Both the position numbers and the translations under genes were made by a program. A model generated the notes under the pieces. The model made no database searches. It saw only the letters and a program-made list of their open reading frames with translations, and was not told where the DNA came from. DNA of 64,000 bases from the NCBI GenBank assembly GCA_043424615.1, contig JBHWOX010000057.1:1-64000 (forward strand), written 5' to 3'. Below, piece by piece: positions 42,505 to 51,525 of this stretch (position 1 is the first letter of the stretch; each line of letters begins with the position of its first letter). Origin of the DNA: JAUNQW01 sp043424615. GTDB lineage: Bacteria; Bacillota; Bacilli; Lactobacillales; Carnobacteriaceae_A.

Positions 42505-43368
42505 TTAATCAAAACACTGAATGGTTGCACCAATTAAATCCGGTCCGGTGTGCACACCCAAAGCTGGGCTGACCGAGCTGATATAAGACTGGTTCACATG
42601 GTCCAATGAAGCTTCTATTTCTTTTAATAAATTTTCAGCCATGGACCGATTTTCAGAACTTCCGTAAGCAACGGCTATATTATATTTTTCAGAGCCTTCA
42701 GCAAAAGCCAAGACGCACTCTTTCAATTTTTTTAAGCCTTTCACTCGGCCTCTGGCTTTAGCCAAAGTATAATAAATTCCTTCTTCATTACAGGATATAA
42801 CCGGATTGACCTTGAGCAAGCCACCAACAAGTGAAGTCACTTTGCCGATCCGGCCTCCCGCTTCCAGGTACTTCAAGGTTGGAATAGAAAAGAAAACCCT
42901 GGACTGGCTAATGAGTTGGTGACTTTTCGATACGATGTCTTCAAAAGAATCACCCGCTTGAATTCTTTCACCAATAAAAGCCGCGAAAATACCACTGCCC
43001 ACGCCGATACTTTTAGTATCTATCACTTCGACTTCTAAGTCTTCCACATCCTGGCTGACCAAGTTAAAAATGTTAGCCGTCCCGCTCAAACCACTTGAAA
43101 TCGAAATAACAATGGCTTTGGTATAACCTGCTTCTTTAAGGTCAAGATAAATGTCTTTAATATCTTCTCCACTAGGGAGGGAGGTCGATGGAATTTCGTT
43201 TTCTAAACGTTGGTAGACCTCATCAGTAGAAATATCGACGCGATCTAAATATTCCCCATCTTTAAAAATGATTTTTAATGGGGCGATATGAATACCGTAT
43301 TGATCGATGAGCTCCTGGGGAACATCCGATCCTGAATCTGCAACTATAGCAATTTTTTCTTCATCCAT
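42505..43368 (-). CDS. DegV family fatty-acid-binding protein
   Basis: The 287-residue DegV/FakB-type protein starts IAIVADSGSDVPQEL (about 6-20), with TSLPSGEDI (about 61-69), SSGLSGTAN (about 91-99), the FSIPTLKYLEAGGRIG region (about 156-171) and NPVISCNEEG. FakB proteins hold a fatty acid while the kinase FakA phosphorylates it; whether this one does so is inference from the family. GAGAGG precedes the ATG. Lies between rnz and recJ. Confidence 0.9.
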   Translation of the reverse strand: MDEEKIAIVADSGSDVPQELIDQYGIHIAPLKIIFKDGEYLDRVDISTDEVYQRLENEIPSTSLPSGEDIKDIYLDLKEAGYTKAIVISISSGLSGTANIFNLVSQDVEDLEVEVIDTKSIGVGSGIFAAFIGERIQAGDSFEDIVSKSHQLISQSRVFFSIPTLKYLEAGGRIGKVTSLVGGLLKVNPVISCNEEGIYYTLAKARGRVKGLKKLKECVLAFAEGSEKYNIAVAYGSSENRSMAENLLKEIEASLDHVNQSYISSVSPALGVHTGPDLIGATIQCFD

Positions 43369-43420
43369 CTCATTTACCTCTCTGACTTCTTTATTTTACC
43401 TAAGCCTATCTCAATAATCT

Positions 43421-43461
43421 CTTGACCGCATTCAGCTATAAAAAGGTCAAGGGCTTTTTTT
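43421..43461 (+). terminator. Terminator-like hairpin facing the plus strand (antisense to rnz/degV)
   Basis: CTTGACC pairs with GGTCAAG across a 17-base loop, followed on the plus strand by a run of seven T. No plus-strand gene precedes it. It would stop antisense transcription entering the 3' end of rnz. Confidence 0.4.
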
Positions 43462-44383
43462 AGCTGAGGTCAACTTCCATTAAATCATACATTAAATGGG
43501 TGTTAGTAAAAACCTTTTGGGCTTGACTTTCTAATTCTTTAGCACTAGGGCCAATATAGCGAGATGATATATGGGTCAGAAGGAGTTGCTTAACTCCAGC
43601 ATCTTTAGCCAAATGAGCCGCATCTAAATTCGTTGAATGGTGATAATCCATGGCCAGCCCTTCTTCATCTTGCGAAAAAGTACTCTCATGAACCAGGACA
43701 TCCGCATCCTTAGCCAACAAAAATCGTAAGGGCGTGGGGCGAGTATCAGGAATAATCGCTATAATTTTCCCTTCCTTTTGGGGGCCAATATAGTCTTGTC
43801 CATCAATGATTCGCCCATCTTCCAATTCCACCGTCTGGCCAGCTTTGAGTTTTCCATAGATTGGACCAGACGGGATACCATCTTCTTCTAATTTATCAAC
43901 CAATAAATGGCCTGGTTTTGTTTTTTCCATGATTCGGAAGCCAAAACAGTCAATCCCGTGGTCCAAAAGCTGATAGGTCACTAACATGTCCTCATCTTCA
44001 AAAAGAATACCTTCTTCATCCTCATATTCAACAAAATGAATATAGTATCTGAGATATGTTTTTGAAAGTTTTAGACTCATCATGACATATTGTTTAATCC
44101 CTTTGGGTCCGTAGACAGTGACGGCCTCCTCTCCCCCTTGAAAAGCCCGGCTACTTAAAAATCCAGCTAAGCCATAAATATGATCACCGTGCATATGGCT
44201 AATAAAAATCTTACTAACCTTACGAGGTTTAAGGGTGGTTTTAAGGATTTGATGCTGGGTGGCTTCCCCACAATCAAACATCCAAACTTCATTCCGTTCA
44301 TTTAGCATTTTCAAGGCAATACTTTGAGTATTGCGCTGTTTAGACGGGACACCTGAACCCGTCCCTAAAAATAATAATTCCAT
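43460..44383 (-). CDS. rnz: Ribonuclease Z
   Basis: Endonuclease that trims tRNA 3' ends, needed here because at least the tRNA-Arg gene encodes no CCA. The 307-residue metallo-beta-lactamase protein starts MELLFLGTGSGVPSKQRN (1-18) and has the zinc motif HMHGDH (63-68), the exosite region and the HHSTN and LTHISSRY segments. AGAAGGA precedes this ATG at good spacing; an ATG three codons earlier abuts the site. Confidence 0.96.
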   Translation of the reverse strand: MELLFLGTGSGVPSKQRNTQSIALKMLNERNEVWMFDCGEATQHQILKTTLKPRKVSKIFISHMHGDHIYGLAGFLSSRAFQGGEEAVTVYGPKGIKQYVMMSLKLSKTYLRYYIHFVEYEDEEGILFEDEDMLVTYQLLDHGIDCFGFRIMEKTKPGHLLVDKLEEDGIPSGPIYGKLKAGQTVELEDGRIIDGQDYIGPQKEGKIIAIIPDTRPTPLRFLLAKDADVLVHESTFSQDEEGLAMDYHHSTNLDAAHLAKDAGVKQLLLTHISSRYIGPSAKELESQAQKVFTNTHLMYDLMEVDLS

Positions 44384-44410
44384 GTCCGACATCCTTCTAA
44401 GCCATTGAAT

Positions 44411-45706
44411 TTATTCTGAAAATTCAAAAATAATATTTTCTAAAATAACAGTGTCACCATCTTTAGCGCCACGCTCTCTTAATGCATCGTCAATTCCCAT
44501 CCCTTTTAATTGGCGGGAGAAGCGACGAATAGACTCATCGTGTTCAAAATTGGTCATTTTAATAAGACGGAGAAGGTCTTTGCCGGTGACGACAAAGCAG
44601 CCATCTTCTTCAATCTCAATTGAAAAACCTTCGTCCTCTTCTTCCAAGGTATAGGTCACATGGTCTATCTCTTCTTCATATACCTTCACTTCTGGCGCTT
44701 GAGCCAGGGCTTCTTCTGTTGCCTGCATTAATTCTTCTACCCCTTTGGTGCTGGCTGCGGAAATTTCAAATATCTCAGCTCGTTCACCATATTTTTCTTG
44801 GTATTCCATTTGAAACAGCTCTAAATTATCTTGAGCTTCTGGCACATCCATTTTATTAGCTACGAGCAATTGGGATTTATTTTTCAAATCTGGATCATAG
44901 GCAAATAGCTCTTCATTAATGGTTTCATAGTCGGTGAAAGGATCACGCCCTTCAAATGCTGCCATGTCAATCAAGTGTAAGAGCACCCGTGTCCGGCGAA
45001 TGTGGCGTAAGAATTCGTAGCCTAAGCCGACTCCCTCACTCGCTCCTTCAATTAAGCCAGGGATATCAGCAATCACAAAACTTCGATGCATGCCTCGGCT
45101 CACCACACCAATATTAGGCGTCAGAGTGGTAAAGGGATAGTCTGCAATTTTGGGCCGTGCTGCTGAGACGACCGAAAGTAAGGTCGATTTACCAACAGAT
45201 GGGAAACCTAACAGACCAACATCAGCTAAAAGCTGCAATTCCAATTTGAGGGTGAAGATCTGTCCAGGCTCTCCATTTTCAGCGATTTCAGGAGCTGGAT
45301 TTTTATTACTGGCAAAGCGTGTATTCCCACGGCCTCCTTGGCCACCTTTGGCAACAACTTGTTCTTGGCCGTCTTCAGTTAAGTCAGCAATGACTTTTCC
45401 ACTGCTTTCTTCTCTCACCAGTGTCCCTGGAGGAACAGTAACAATTAAATCTTCCGCGGCTTTACCGTTTTGGTTTTTGGATTTACCATTTTCACCTTTA
45501 TTCGCTTTAAAATGTCGCTTATATTGAAAGTCGATCAAAGTGTTCAAGCCTTCGTCCACTTTTAAAATGACGTCGCCTCCTCGACCACCATCACCTCCAG
45601 CAGGGCCACCCGCTGGCACATATTTTTCTCGGCGAAAGGCAACCATGCCGTTCCCTCCATCGCCTCCAAAGACTTCAATCGTCGCTTCGTCTATAAATGA
45701 GGTCAT
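44411..45706 (-). CDS. obgE: Obg/CgtA GTPase
   Basis: Essential GTPase of 50S assembly and stress signalling. The 431 residues comprise the glycine-rich Obg fold (about 1-158, with GGDGGNGMVAFRREKYVPAGG in part), the G domain with GFPSVGKST (about 167-175), DIPGLIEGA (about 212-220) and NKMD, and the C-terminal OCT domain. AGGAGGAAG precedes the ATG. First gene of obgE-rnz-degV, with its own promoter. Confidence 0.97.
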   Translation of the reverse strand: MTSFIDEATIEVFGGDGGNGMVAFRREKYVPAGGPAGGDGGRGGDVILKVDEGLNTLIDFQYKRHFKANKGENGKSKNQNGKAAEDLIVTVPPGTLVREESSGKVIADLTEDGQEQVVAKGGQGGRGNTRFASNKNPAPEIAENGEPGQIFTLKLELQLLADVGLLGFPSVGKSTLLSVVSAARPKIADYPFTTLTPNIGVVSRGMHRSFVIADIPGLIEGASEGVGLGYEFLRHIRRTRVLLHLIDMAAFEGRDPFTDYETINEELFAYDPDLKNKSQLLVANKMDVPEAQDNLELFQMEYQEKYGERAEIFEISAASTKGVEELMQATEEALAQAPEVKVYEEEIDHVTYTLEEEDEGFSIEIEEDGCFVVTGKDLLRLIKMTNFEHDESIRRFSRQLKGMGIDDALRERGAKDGDTVILENIIFEFSE

Positions 45707-45739
45707 TCAACTTCCTCCTCTCCTCATTTTTCAAATTCT

Positions 45740-45769
45740 AGTATATCAATAAAAAGCAATCCTCGACAA
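45740..45769 (-). promoter_or_regulatory. Promoter of obgE-rnz
   Basis: On the minus strand TTGTCG (45764-45769), 18 bases, then TATACT (45740-45745) preceded by TGA, an extended -10. Confidence 0.65.
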
Positions 45770-45837
45770 CGGAAGCAGATTCCCACCTTTAAAGGGCTAA
45801 AACAGCTAGAACTGGTCGAAAATTCTTTTGTCCTAAG

Positions 45838-45868
45838 AAGACAGAAAGCTGTGACCTTGATCACAGCC
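45838..45868 (-). terminator. Terminator of the engB / HemA-like transcript
   Basis: The stem GCTGTGA/TCACAGC (45848-45867) is followed on the minus strand by TTTCTGTCTT, a weak T tract. A member of the GCTGTGA family. Confidence 0.6.
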
Positions 45869-45888
45869 TTCAATTCTTTTTTCATTTT

Positions 45889-46980
45889 TTAATACAGTTG
45901 GGCACTTTGATGCTGGTATTCAGTCATCAGCTGTTTGCGTAAAACATCGGCCTGGGCCAGATAATGGTCCAACACTTCTCTTAGTTGATCTTGCTTATCT
46001 AAAGAAATATTGTCATGCAAGTCAAAAGTTTTCAGCTCTTGCCCATCTCCTGTTAAATCTTGACTTGACTGATAGGGATCTAGACCAACAAATATTTGCT
46101 TTTTATTGTTAAAGCGAAATTTTTCAATCTCTTTTAACTGCTCATTCAGTTGATCCGTAATCACTCTCGGGCCATCAACTCTTTCTTGAACAGCCTGGTC
46201 AATATAAATACCATCCGCATTAGATAAATAATAGAGTCGCGAGAAGAGCGTATCGGCTGCAAAAAAACTTCGATATTTTTTCTTCACGACCTGGTCTTCC
46301 GACCATAAGTTTAATTGTTGCGCCACAAAGTCACTATCTTGGTCCAAGGTATGGACAGTGAGATGGCGTGCCCCATTCCGATGTAACTTTTTAGCTAGGG
46401 GAACCACATGCTGGCCTAAGCCACATAAGAAGAACCGACTGCGATTCAAATAATTGAAGGATTGGATAAAGGTTTGTAAAACGATATCCGACTGGCTTCG
46501 AAATAAATCATAATAATCCTTGTTGGCCTTCTTAACTGAAACGAATTGGATAATAGAATTCACCAAATAATTCAGAAAAGGAAAGCCATTCGCTTGGTGG
46601 TGATGTTTCATTCCAAACTCAATATTCTCAAGCAGTTGATCATTGTCGGTCGGCAAGTCAAGGCCAGAAACTAAAGAATAGAGGTGGGTGATTAGATCCG
46701 CATTGAATTTGCTGTAGGTATCCAGGATAACTTTTTCCACATCAAAATCGACCTTCTCAGATAAATAATTCAGAAAATCACCATGCTGAAAGATAGATTC
46801 ATCCACATTGAAATAATATTCCACAAAATCTGAACTCGTTAAAATGAGTAAATCTAAAACACCTTCAAATTGGCTAATATCAGCCAATTGTTGGTGGACT
46901 TCTGAGTCAGATAAAAGGTAATTATCCAGGTCTTCTTCACTGAGGACACTTTTATTAACCCCATACATCAATAATTTCAA
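45889..46980 (-). CDS. Degenerate glutamyl-tRNA reductase (HemA)-like protein
   Basis: I recognise this protein of about 363 residues as a diverged HemA by order of features. The N-terminal catalytic-domain pattern (LMYGVNKSVLS, then ILTSSDFVEYYF) parallels HemA's VVGVDYKSAP and VSTCNRTEIYA. HLYSLVSGLDLPTDNDQLL parallels HLFRVACGLDSMVIGETQIL, and a Rossmann segment CGLGQHVVPLAKKLHRNGA follows. The catalytic Cys is Ser50, its Asn and Arg neighbours are Asp and Phe, and the GE motif is lost. It follows engB, exactly where hemA lies in Bacillus. No other haem genes are seen. The start is a TTG behind AAAGGAG. Probably a non-catalytic NAD(P)- or RNA-binding relic with a new role; this is inference. 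Confidence 0.6.
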   Translation of the reverse strand: MKLLMYGVNKSVLSEEDLDNYLLSDSEVHQQLADISQFEGVLDLLILTSSDFVEYYFNVDESIFQHGDFLNYLSEKVDFDVEKVILDTYSKFNADLITHLYSLVSGLDLPTDNDQLLENIEFGMKHHHQANGFPFLNYLVNSIIQFVSVKKANKDYYDLFRSQSDIVLQTFIQSFNYLNRSRFFLCGLGQHVVPLAKKLHRNGARHLTVHTLDQDSDFVAQQLNLWSEDQVVKKKYRSFFAADTLFSRLYYLSNADGIYIDQAVQERVDGPRVITDQLNEQLKEIEKFRFNNKKQIFVGLDPYQSSQDLTGDGQELKTFDLHDNISLDKQDQLREVLDHYLAQADVLRKQLMTEYQHQSAQLY

Positions 46981-47007
46981 AACGAAACTCCTTTGCGTCA
47001 ATCAAAA

Positions 47008-47595
47008 TTAAATAAATTGGCGAACATAAGACCACACATCATTTCGTCCTTCTTTTGTTTGAGAAGAATATAGAATAATCTCATCCGATGCTTCCAATTC
47101 CAGTCCATCCACAATAGCTTGTAAATGTTGCATTTTCTTAGTTTTTTTTAACTTATCAGCCTTGGTGGCCACCACTAAAGTGGGTCGGTCATAATATTTC
47201 AGAAAATCATACATCTGCCGATCCAATTCACTGGGATCATGGCGAGCGTCTACCAGCAGAATAGTGAGACATAAACTTTCACGTGCTGTAAAGTATTCAT
47301 CCATCATCTGTCCCCATTTTTCGCGCTCTTTTTTGGAGACCTTGGCAAAACCATAGCCCGGCACATCGACCAGATAATAAGCCTCATCAATCAAGAAAAA
47401 ATTAATGGTCCGGGTTTTCCCTGGTTTAGAGGATGTGCGAGCCAATCCTTTTCGATTCAGGAAAGAGTTGATAAAGGACGACTTCCCCACGTTGGAGCGC
47501 CCGGCTACAGCAATTTCAGGAAGCAGTTGCTTTGGATATTGCGATTCACTGACTGCACTCATGACAATTTCTGCAGATTGAACATCTTTTTTCAT
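47008..47595 (-). CDS. engB: Ribosome biogenesis GTPase EngB/YsxC
   Basis: GTPase for late 50S assembly. The 195 residues show AVAGRSNVGKSS (G1, about 28-39), the KPGKTRTINFF switch (about 54-64), DVPGYGFAKV (G3, about 74-83) and TKADKL (G4, about 145-150). I start at MKKDVQSAE, with GGGAG close upstream; a longer frame of nine codons is possible. Follows clpX after a terminator, precedes the HemA-like gene. Confidence 0.95.
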   Translation of the reverse strand: MKKDVQSAEIVMSAVSESQYPKQLLPEIAVAGRSNVGKSSFINSFLNRKGLARTSSKPGKTRTINFFLIDEAYYLVDVPGYGFAKVSKKEREKWGQMMDEYFTARESLCLTILLVDARHDPSELDRQMYDFLKYYDRPTLVVATKADKLKKTKKMQHLQAIVDGLELEASDEIILYSSQTKEGRNDVWSYVRQFI

Positions 47596-47668
47596 GGACT
47601 CCCACTTCCTTTCTAATACCATATAACTGTACTAAATTTTATAAGGGATTTAAAGTTGCTTTTTACGT

Positions 47669-47703
47669 AAAAAGAGAGAGGAGGACAAGAGTCCCAGCCT
47701 CTC
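47669..47703 (-). terminator. Terminator of clpX
   Basis: The stem GAGAGG-CTGGGAC paired with GTCCTC-CTCTC on the minus strand is followed by TCTTTTTACG. It resembles the widespread GAGGCTGGGAC...GTCCCAGCCTC terminator element of Lactobacillales. It lies about 75 bases before engB. Confidence 0.75.
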
Positions 47704-47724
47704 AAAAATTGGACAGTTAGTTTT

Positions 47725-48981
47725 TTAAGCTATTTTTTCACCGTCAGCATCATAATAATTTTTTTGGCCTTCTAAAACCGTTTCTTTGCTGATCACTACT
47801 TTATTCACGTCATCACGGCTCGGAATTTCGAACATAATATCCAACATCACCTCTTCGATGATGGAGCGTAAACCACGAGCCCCTGTGTCCCTTTCAATCG
47901 CCATATGGGCAATTTCATGAAGGGCGTCATCTTCGAATTCTAAAACGGTATCATCCAATTCAAAGATTTTTTTATATTGTTTGACCAGGGAATTTTTTGG
48001 CTGGGTTAAAATATCAACCAAATCGTCTTCTTCCAAGCTATCTAAAGTAGCGACGATTGGCAGACGACCGATAAATTCAGGAATCAAGCCAAATTTTTGC
48101 AAGTCTTCGGCAGAGACTTGAGACAAGATAGATTCCTCATCTTTTAATTTCGAAGATGCATTTTGACCAAATCCAATCACTTTTTCACCCAAGCGGTTTT
48201 TGATGATATCTTCGATCCCTGAAAATGCCCCACCTACTATAAAGAGGATATTAGAAGTATCCACTTGGATCATTTCTTGGTTGGGATGTTTACGACCACC
48301 TTGAGGCGGCACATTGGAGGTCGTTCCTTCAATGATTTTAAGCAGAGATTGCTGGACGCCTTCTCCAGAAACATCACGGGTAATCGATACATTTTCACTT
48401 TTCTTAGCTATTTTATCAATTTCATCTACATAGATGATGCCTCGTTCACAAGCCTCCACATCAAAATCAGCGGCCTGTAACAATTTTTGTAAGATATTTT
48501 CTACGTCTTCTCCTACATAACCGGCCTCTGTCAGATTAGTGGCATCAGCAATGGCAAACGGAACGTTAATGATTTTAGCTAGGGTTTGGGCCAAATACGT
48601 TTTTCCTGAACCGGTTGGACCGAGTAAAAGGATATTCGATTTTTGGACTTCAATAAAATCATCTTCATCGGCACTGTCATCATATTGAGAAATACGTTTG
48701 TAGTGGTTATAAACCGCAACCGATAAGGTTTTTTTGGCATCTTCTTGGCCAATCACGTATTCATCTAAAATGTCACGAATTTTTTTAGGTTTTGGAATAT
48801 CGCCAATTTCATATTCTTCTCGCTCATTGATGAGTTGGTTGTCAATGATTTGTTGGGACAGCTCCACACACTCATCACAGATATATACTCCCGGCCCTGC
48901 AATTATTTTTTTAACTTGATCTTGGGATTTGCCACAAAAGGAACAGGAAATAAAGGCACTTCCGTCATCATCATGGTACAT
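47725..48981 (-). CDS. clpX: ClpX, ATP-dependent unfoldase of ClpXP
   Basis: AAA+ unfoldase that feeds ClpP. The N-terminal zinc domain has Cys13, Cys16, Cys35 and Cys38; Walker A GPTGSGKT lies near 121, Walker B YVDEIDKI near 180, and the ClpP-binding IGF loop is IGFGQ (about 265-269). The 418 residues are normal. I start at MYHDDDG, eight bases after AAGGTGA; a GTG four codons earlier overlaps the binding site. tig is upstream on the same strand, a common pairing. Confidence 0.97.
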   Translation of the reverse strand: MYHDDDGSAFISCSFCGKSQDQVKKIIAGPGVYICDECVELSQQIIDNQLINEREEYEIGDIPKPKKIRDILDEYVIGQEDAKKTLSVAVYNHYKRISQYDDSADEDDFIEVQKSNILLLGPTGSGKTYLAQTLAKIINVPFAIADATNLTEAGYVGEDVENILQKLLQAADFDVEACERGIIYVDEIDKIAKKSENVSITRDVSGEGVQQSLLKIIEGTTSNVPPQGGRKHPNQEMIQVDTSNILFIVGGAFSGIEDIIKNRLGEKVIGFGQNASSKLKDEESILSQVSAEDLQKFGLIPEFIGRLPIVATLDSLEEDDLVDILTQPKNSLVKQYKKIFELDDTVLEFEDDALHEIAHMAIERDTGARGLRSIIEEVMLDIMFEIPSRDDVNKVVISKETVLEGQKNYYDADGEKIA

Positions 48982-49063
48982 CTGCAAGGTCACCTTCTTT
49001 CTTCTAAGCTCACTTTACTTTACCACACCGGCAAGCAGACTTCTATTTTATGCTACTAGCCAA

Positions 49064-49098
49064 GAAAAAACCAGAATGACACTTACTCATTCTGGTTT
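49064..49098 (-). terminator. Terminator of tig
   Basis: The twelve-base stem AAACCAGAATGA/TCATTCTGGTTT is followed on the minus strand by TTTCTTGG. Between here and clpX (48982-49063) I find no convincing promoter. Confidence 0.85.
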
Positions 49099-49116
49099 AT
49101 TTTATTCTTGAGTGGA

Positions 49117-50442
49117 TTAAGCTTCTTCGTCTTCGTTTTCCTCATCCGCTTCATCTGCTTCTAACACTTCGTTGGCTGAATCAACAATGATGTCGATCGC
49201 TTTTTTCAATTTAATATCGTGGTCTAACATGTCAGGAGTCAAGGCTTGTTTGACTGTGTCAGTGTCTAGGCCGTATTCTTCTGCTAATGTTTCGATTTCT
49301 TTTTCGCGTTCATCTTCAGAAACTTCTAAGTCTTCTGCTTCAACGATGGCTTCTAAAACTAAGTTAGTGCGAACACGCAATTCAGCACCTTCCGCCATTT
49401 GTTGGCGCAATTGTTCTTCAGTGGTGTTAGAAATTTGGTAGTACATGTCTGGAGAAATGCCTTGAGACTGTAAGTTGTTTAAGAAAATTTCCATTTGGCG
49501 TTGAACTTCTTCAGCAGTCATGGCTTCAGGAATTTCTTCGATTTTAGCATTTTCAACCACTTTACGGATGGCTTCATCTTCCACCGCTTCTTGTGCTTGT
49601 CTTTCTTTTTGCTCTTTCATTTCTTCTAGACGTTTTTCTTTCAATTCAGCTAAGGTATCCACGTCGTCATCCACGTCTTGAGCGAAATCATCGTCTAATT
49701 CTGGGATTTGTTTTTCTTTAACTTCATGAACAGTCACTTCGAAGATAGCGTCTTCACCGGCTAAAGACTCTTCAGGATAGTCTTCAGGGAAGGTGACTTC
49801 CACTTCAACTTCTTCCTCAGCTTTTTTACCGATTAATTGGTCTTCAAAGCCAGGAATGAAAGACTGAGAACCTAATTCTAATGGGAAGTTATTGCCCGCT
49901 CCACCATCAAAAGCTTCTCCATCTTTTTTACCTAAGAAGTCAATCACTACAGTGTGGCCTTCTTCAGCTGCTTTATCGACAACCACTAATTCGGCTGCAT
50001 TTTGTCTTTCCTCTTCAATTTGAGCATCGACATCTGCTTCTTCGACGTCACGGTCTTGCTTAGTGACATCTAAATCTTTATAATCGCCTAATTCAACTTC
50101 TGGTTTTAAAGTTAAGATGGCTTGGATTTCCCAATCTTTTCCTTTATCCATAGATTGAGGTTGGATAGTTGGTTGGTCCACCGGCTCAACACCAGCTTCA
50201 TCCAAGGCTTTAGTATAGGCCATTGGTAAAATTTGGTTTAAAGCATCTTCATATAAGGCTTCTTCCCCATACATTTTGTTGAAAATTTTACGAGGTACGT
50301 GCCCTTTACGGAAACCTGGGACAGATAAGTTTTTTTGTACACGTTTAAAAGCTTGGTCTATTCCAGCTTGAACTGTTTCTTTATCAATAGTGAAATTTAA
50401 TTCACCTGTTGTTGGTCCAGTCTTTTCAAAATTCACTGACAT
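49117..50442 (-). CDS. tig: Trigger factor
   Basis: Ribosome-bound folding chaperone and prolyl isomerase. The 441 residues have the ribosome-binding GFRKGHVPRKIF (about 43-54), the FKBP-type PPIase domain (about 155-240) and the helical C-domain, ending in an acidic tail. I start at MSVNFEKTG, ten bases after GGAGGG; the TTG that would extend it overlaps that site. Own promoter and terminator. Confidence 0.97.
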   Translation of the reverse strand: MSVNFEKTGPTTGELNFTIDKETVQAGIDQAFKRVQKNLSVPGFRKGHVPRKIFNKMYGEEALYEDALNQILPMAYTKALDEAGVEPVDQPTIQPQSMDKGKDWEIQAILTLKPEVELGDYKDLDVTKQDRDVEEADVDAQIEEERQNAAELVVVDKAAEEGHTVVIDFLGKKDGEAFDGGAGNNFPLELGSQSFIPGFEDQLIGKKAEEEVEVEVTFPEDYPEESLAGEDAIFEVTVHEVKEKQIPELDDDFAQDVDDDVDTLAELKEKRLEEMKEQKERQAQEAVEDEAIRKVVENAKIEEIPEAMTAEEVQRQMEIFLNNLQSQGISPDMYYQISNTTEEQLRQQMAEGAELRVRTNLVLEAIVEAEDLEVSEDEREKEIETLAEEYGLDTDTVKQALTPDMLDHDIKLKKAIDIIVDSANEVLEADEADEENEDEEA

Positions 50443-50495
50443 GTCTAAAAATCCCTCCAAGTAATTTTTATTTCAAATAATTTGCATACCTGATT

Positions 50496-50524
50496 ATGAT
50501 ACACCAAATCCATTCAATTGTAAA
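50496..50524 (-). promoter_or_regulatory. Promoter of tig
   Basis: On the minus strand TTTACA (50519-50524), 17 bases, TATCAT (50496-50501). It lies directly beyond the stop of the TPR gene. Confidence 0.55.
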
Positions 50525-50526
50525 TG

Positions 50527-51465
50527 CTAATTCCCTTTCGTCAACTGCTGAAAACGCCAAATCATTTTTTCCTCTTTTTCATTCCATTGGCCCTGTTCGA
50601 GTGAGTCAGCTGAGATAGGAGACATATAGAGGCCCAACCAAAAATCAGCATCCTCCACCACCTCTTCATTAAAGGGATAGAGTAGCATCATGTGGTAGTT
50701 CATTTCAGCCTGAATCATCTGATATTCCACCGGCCGATTCTTATAATGTAAATCCAACAGATTTTGCAGTTCTTTCACAACCGCCATCTCTTGTAAATCA
50801 TCCAATTCAGCTAAGTTGACCTGCTTCAAATGCCCAAACCACTCCAGCTTCAGCTTTCCTTTTGGATCCATGTCTTTCAAGTAAAGCAGGCAGTAGGTTT
50901 TAGCCATTTCACTGGCATAGGGGTTGGTTAACAGATTTAAGAAAGCTGGTTTTAGCTCTTCTTTCTCTATGGATGAGCTAGCTTTTAAGATATCTAATTG
51001 TTCAAGTGGAGAATAATTGGACAGTTGATAAAGTTTCTTCAAATTAGCCTGCTTGAGTTCTTCTTTTTCCTCATGGTCAGCTTGTTGAGCTTGATAGAGC
51101 CAATCTTTCATAGCCTGCTGGTCACTTTCTTGAAGGAAAGGGGCATGTTCCTCAATTTTCTTTAACCAGTCTTCTGCCTTTTGCCATTGGCGGTCAGCTA
51201 AGAGGACTTGAAAATAGGCTTGAGCCGATTCCTTTTGAGCAAGAAAATGGTCCAAATGTTCTTCAGCTAGGTCGACAGCCTCTGCTTCATAGCCTTGGAG
51301 GCGAAGAATCTTAAAATAAAGCTGGTGGCTGATTTCATTTGGCCTGCTGACATAGGCTTGCTGGGCGCATTCTTCAGCCAAGCTGAGCTGGCCTTTTTCC
51401 AGAGCCTGCTGAGCTTTAGCCAGCAATCGTTCCGCATTATCAGGAAATTCGATGCGTTCTCCCAT
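50527..51465 (-). CDS. TPR-type repeat protein, function unknown
   Basis: The 312-residue soluble protein is all-helical in appearance. The first 130 residues carry TPR-like units (AERLLAKAQQALEKGQLSLAEECAQQAY, about 11-38, read in pieces; QAYFQVLLADRQWQKAEDWLKKI). The rest is a helical region with no motif that I recognise. Similar TPR proteins often precede tig in lactobacilli and enterococci. GAAGGAGG precedes the ATG. It starts about 25 bases after a terminator. Partner binding is likely; the partner is unknown. Confidence 0.75.
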   Translation of the reverse strand: MGERIEFPDNAERLLAKAQQALEKGQLSLAEECAQQAYVSRPNEISHQLYFKILRLQGYEAEAVDLAEEHLDHFLAQKESAQAYFQVLLADRQWQKAEDWLKKIEEHAPFLQESDQQAMKDWLYQAQQADHEEKEELKQANLKKLYQLSNYSPLEQLDILKASSSIEKEELKPAFLNLLTNPYASEMAKTYCLLYLKDMDPKGKLKLEWFGHLKQVNLAELDDLQEMAVVKELQNLLDLHYKNRPVEYQMIQAEMNYHMMLLYPFNEEVVEDADFWLGLYMSPISADSLEQGQWNEKEEKMIWRFQQLTKGN

Positions 51466-51487
51466 CCTAAACCTCCTTCAGTCGATT

Positions 51488-51515
51488 AAAAAAGCCATGA
51501 CTTTGCGGTCACAGC
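51488..51515 (-). terminator. Terminator between the DUF2187-like gene and the TPR gene
   Basis: The stem GCTGTGAC/GTCATGGC (with two G-T pairs) is followed on the minus strand by TTTTTTAATCG. A diverged member of the GCTGTGA family, immediately upstream of the TPR gene's ribosome binding site. Confidence 0.7.
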
Positions 51516-51525
51516 CTCTACAACT

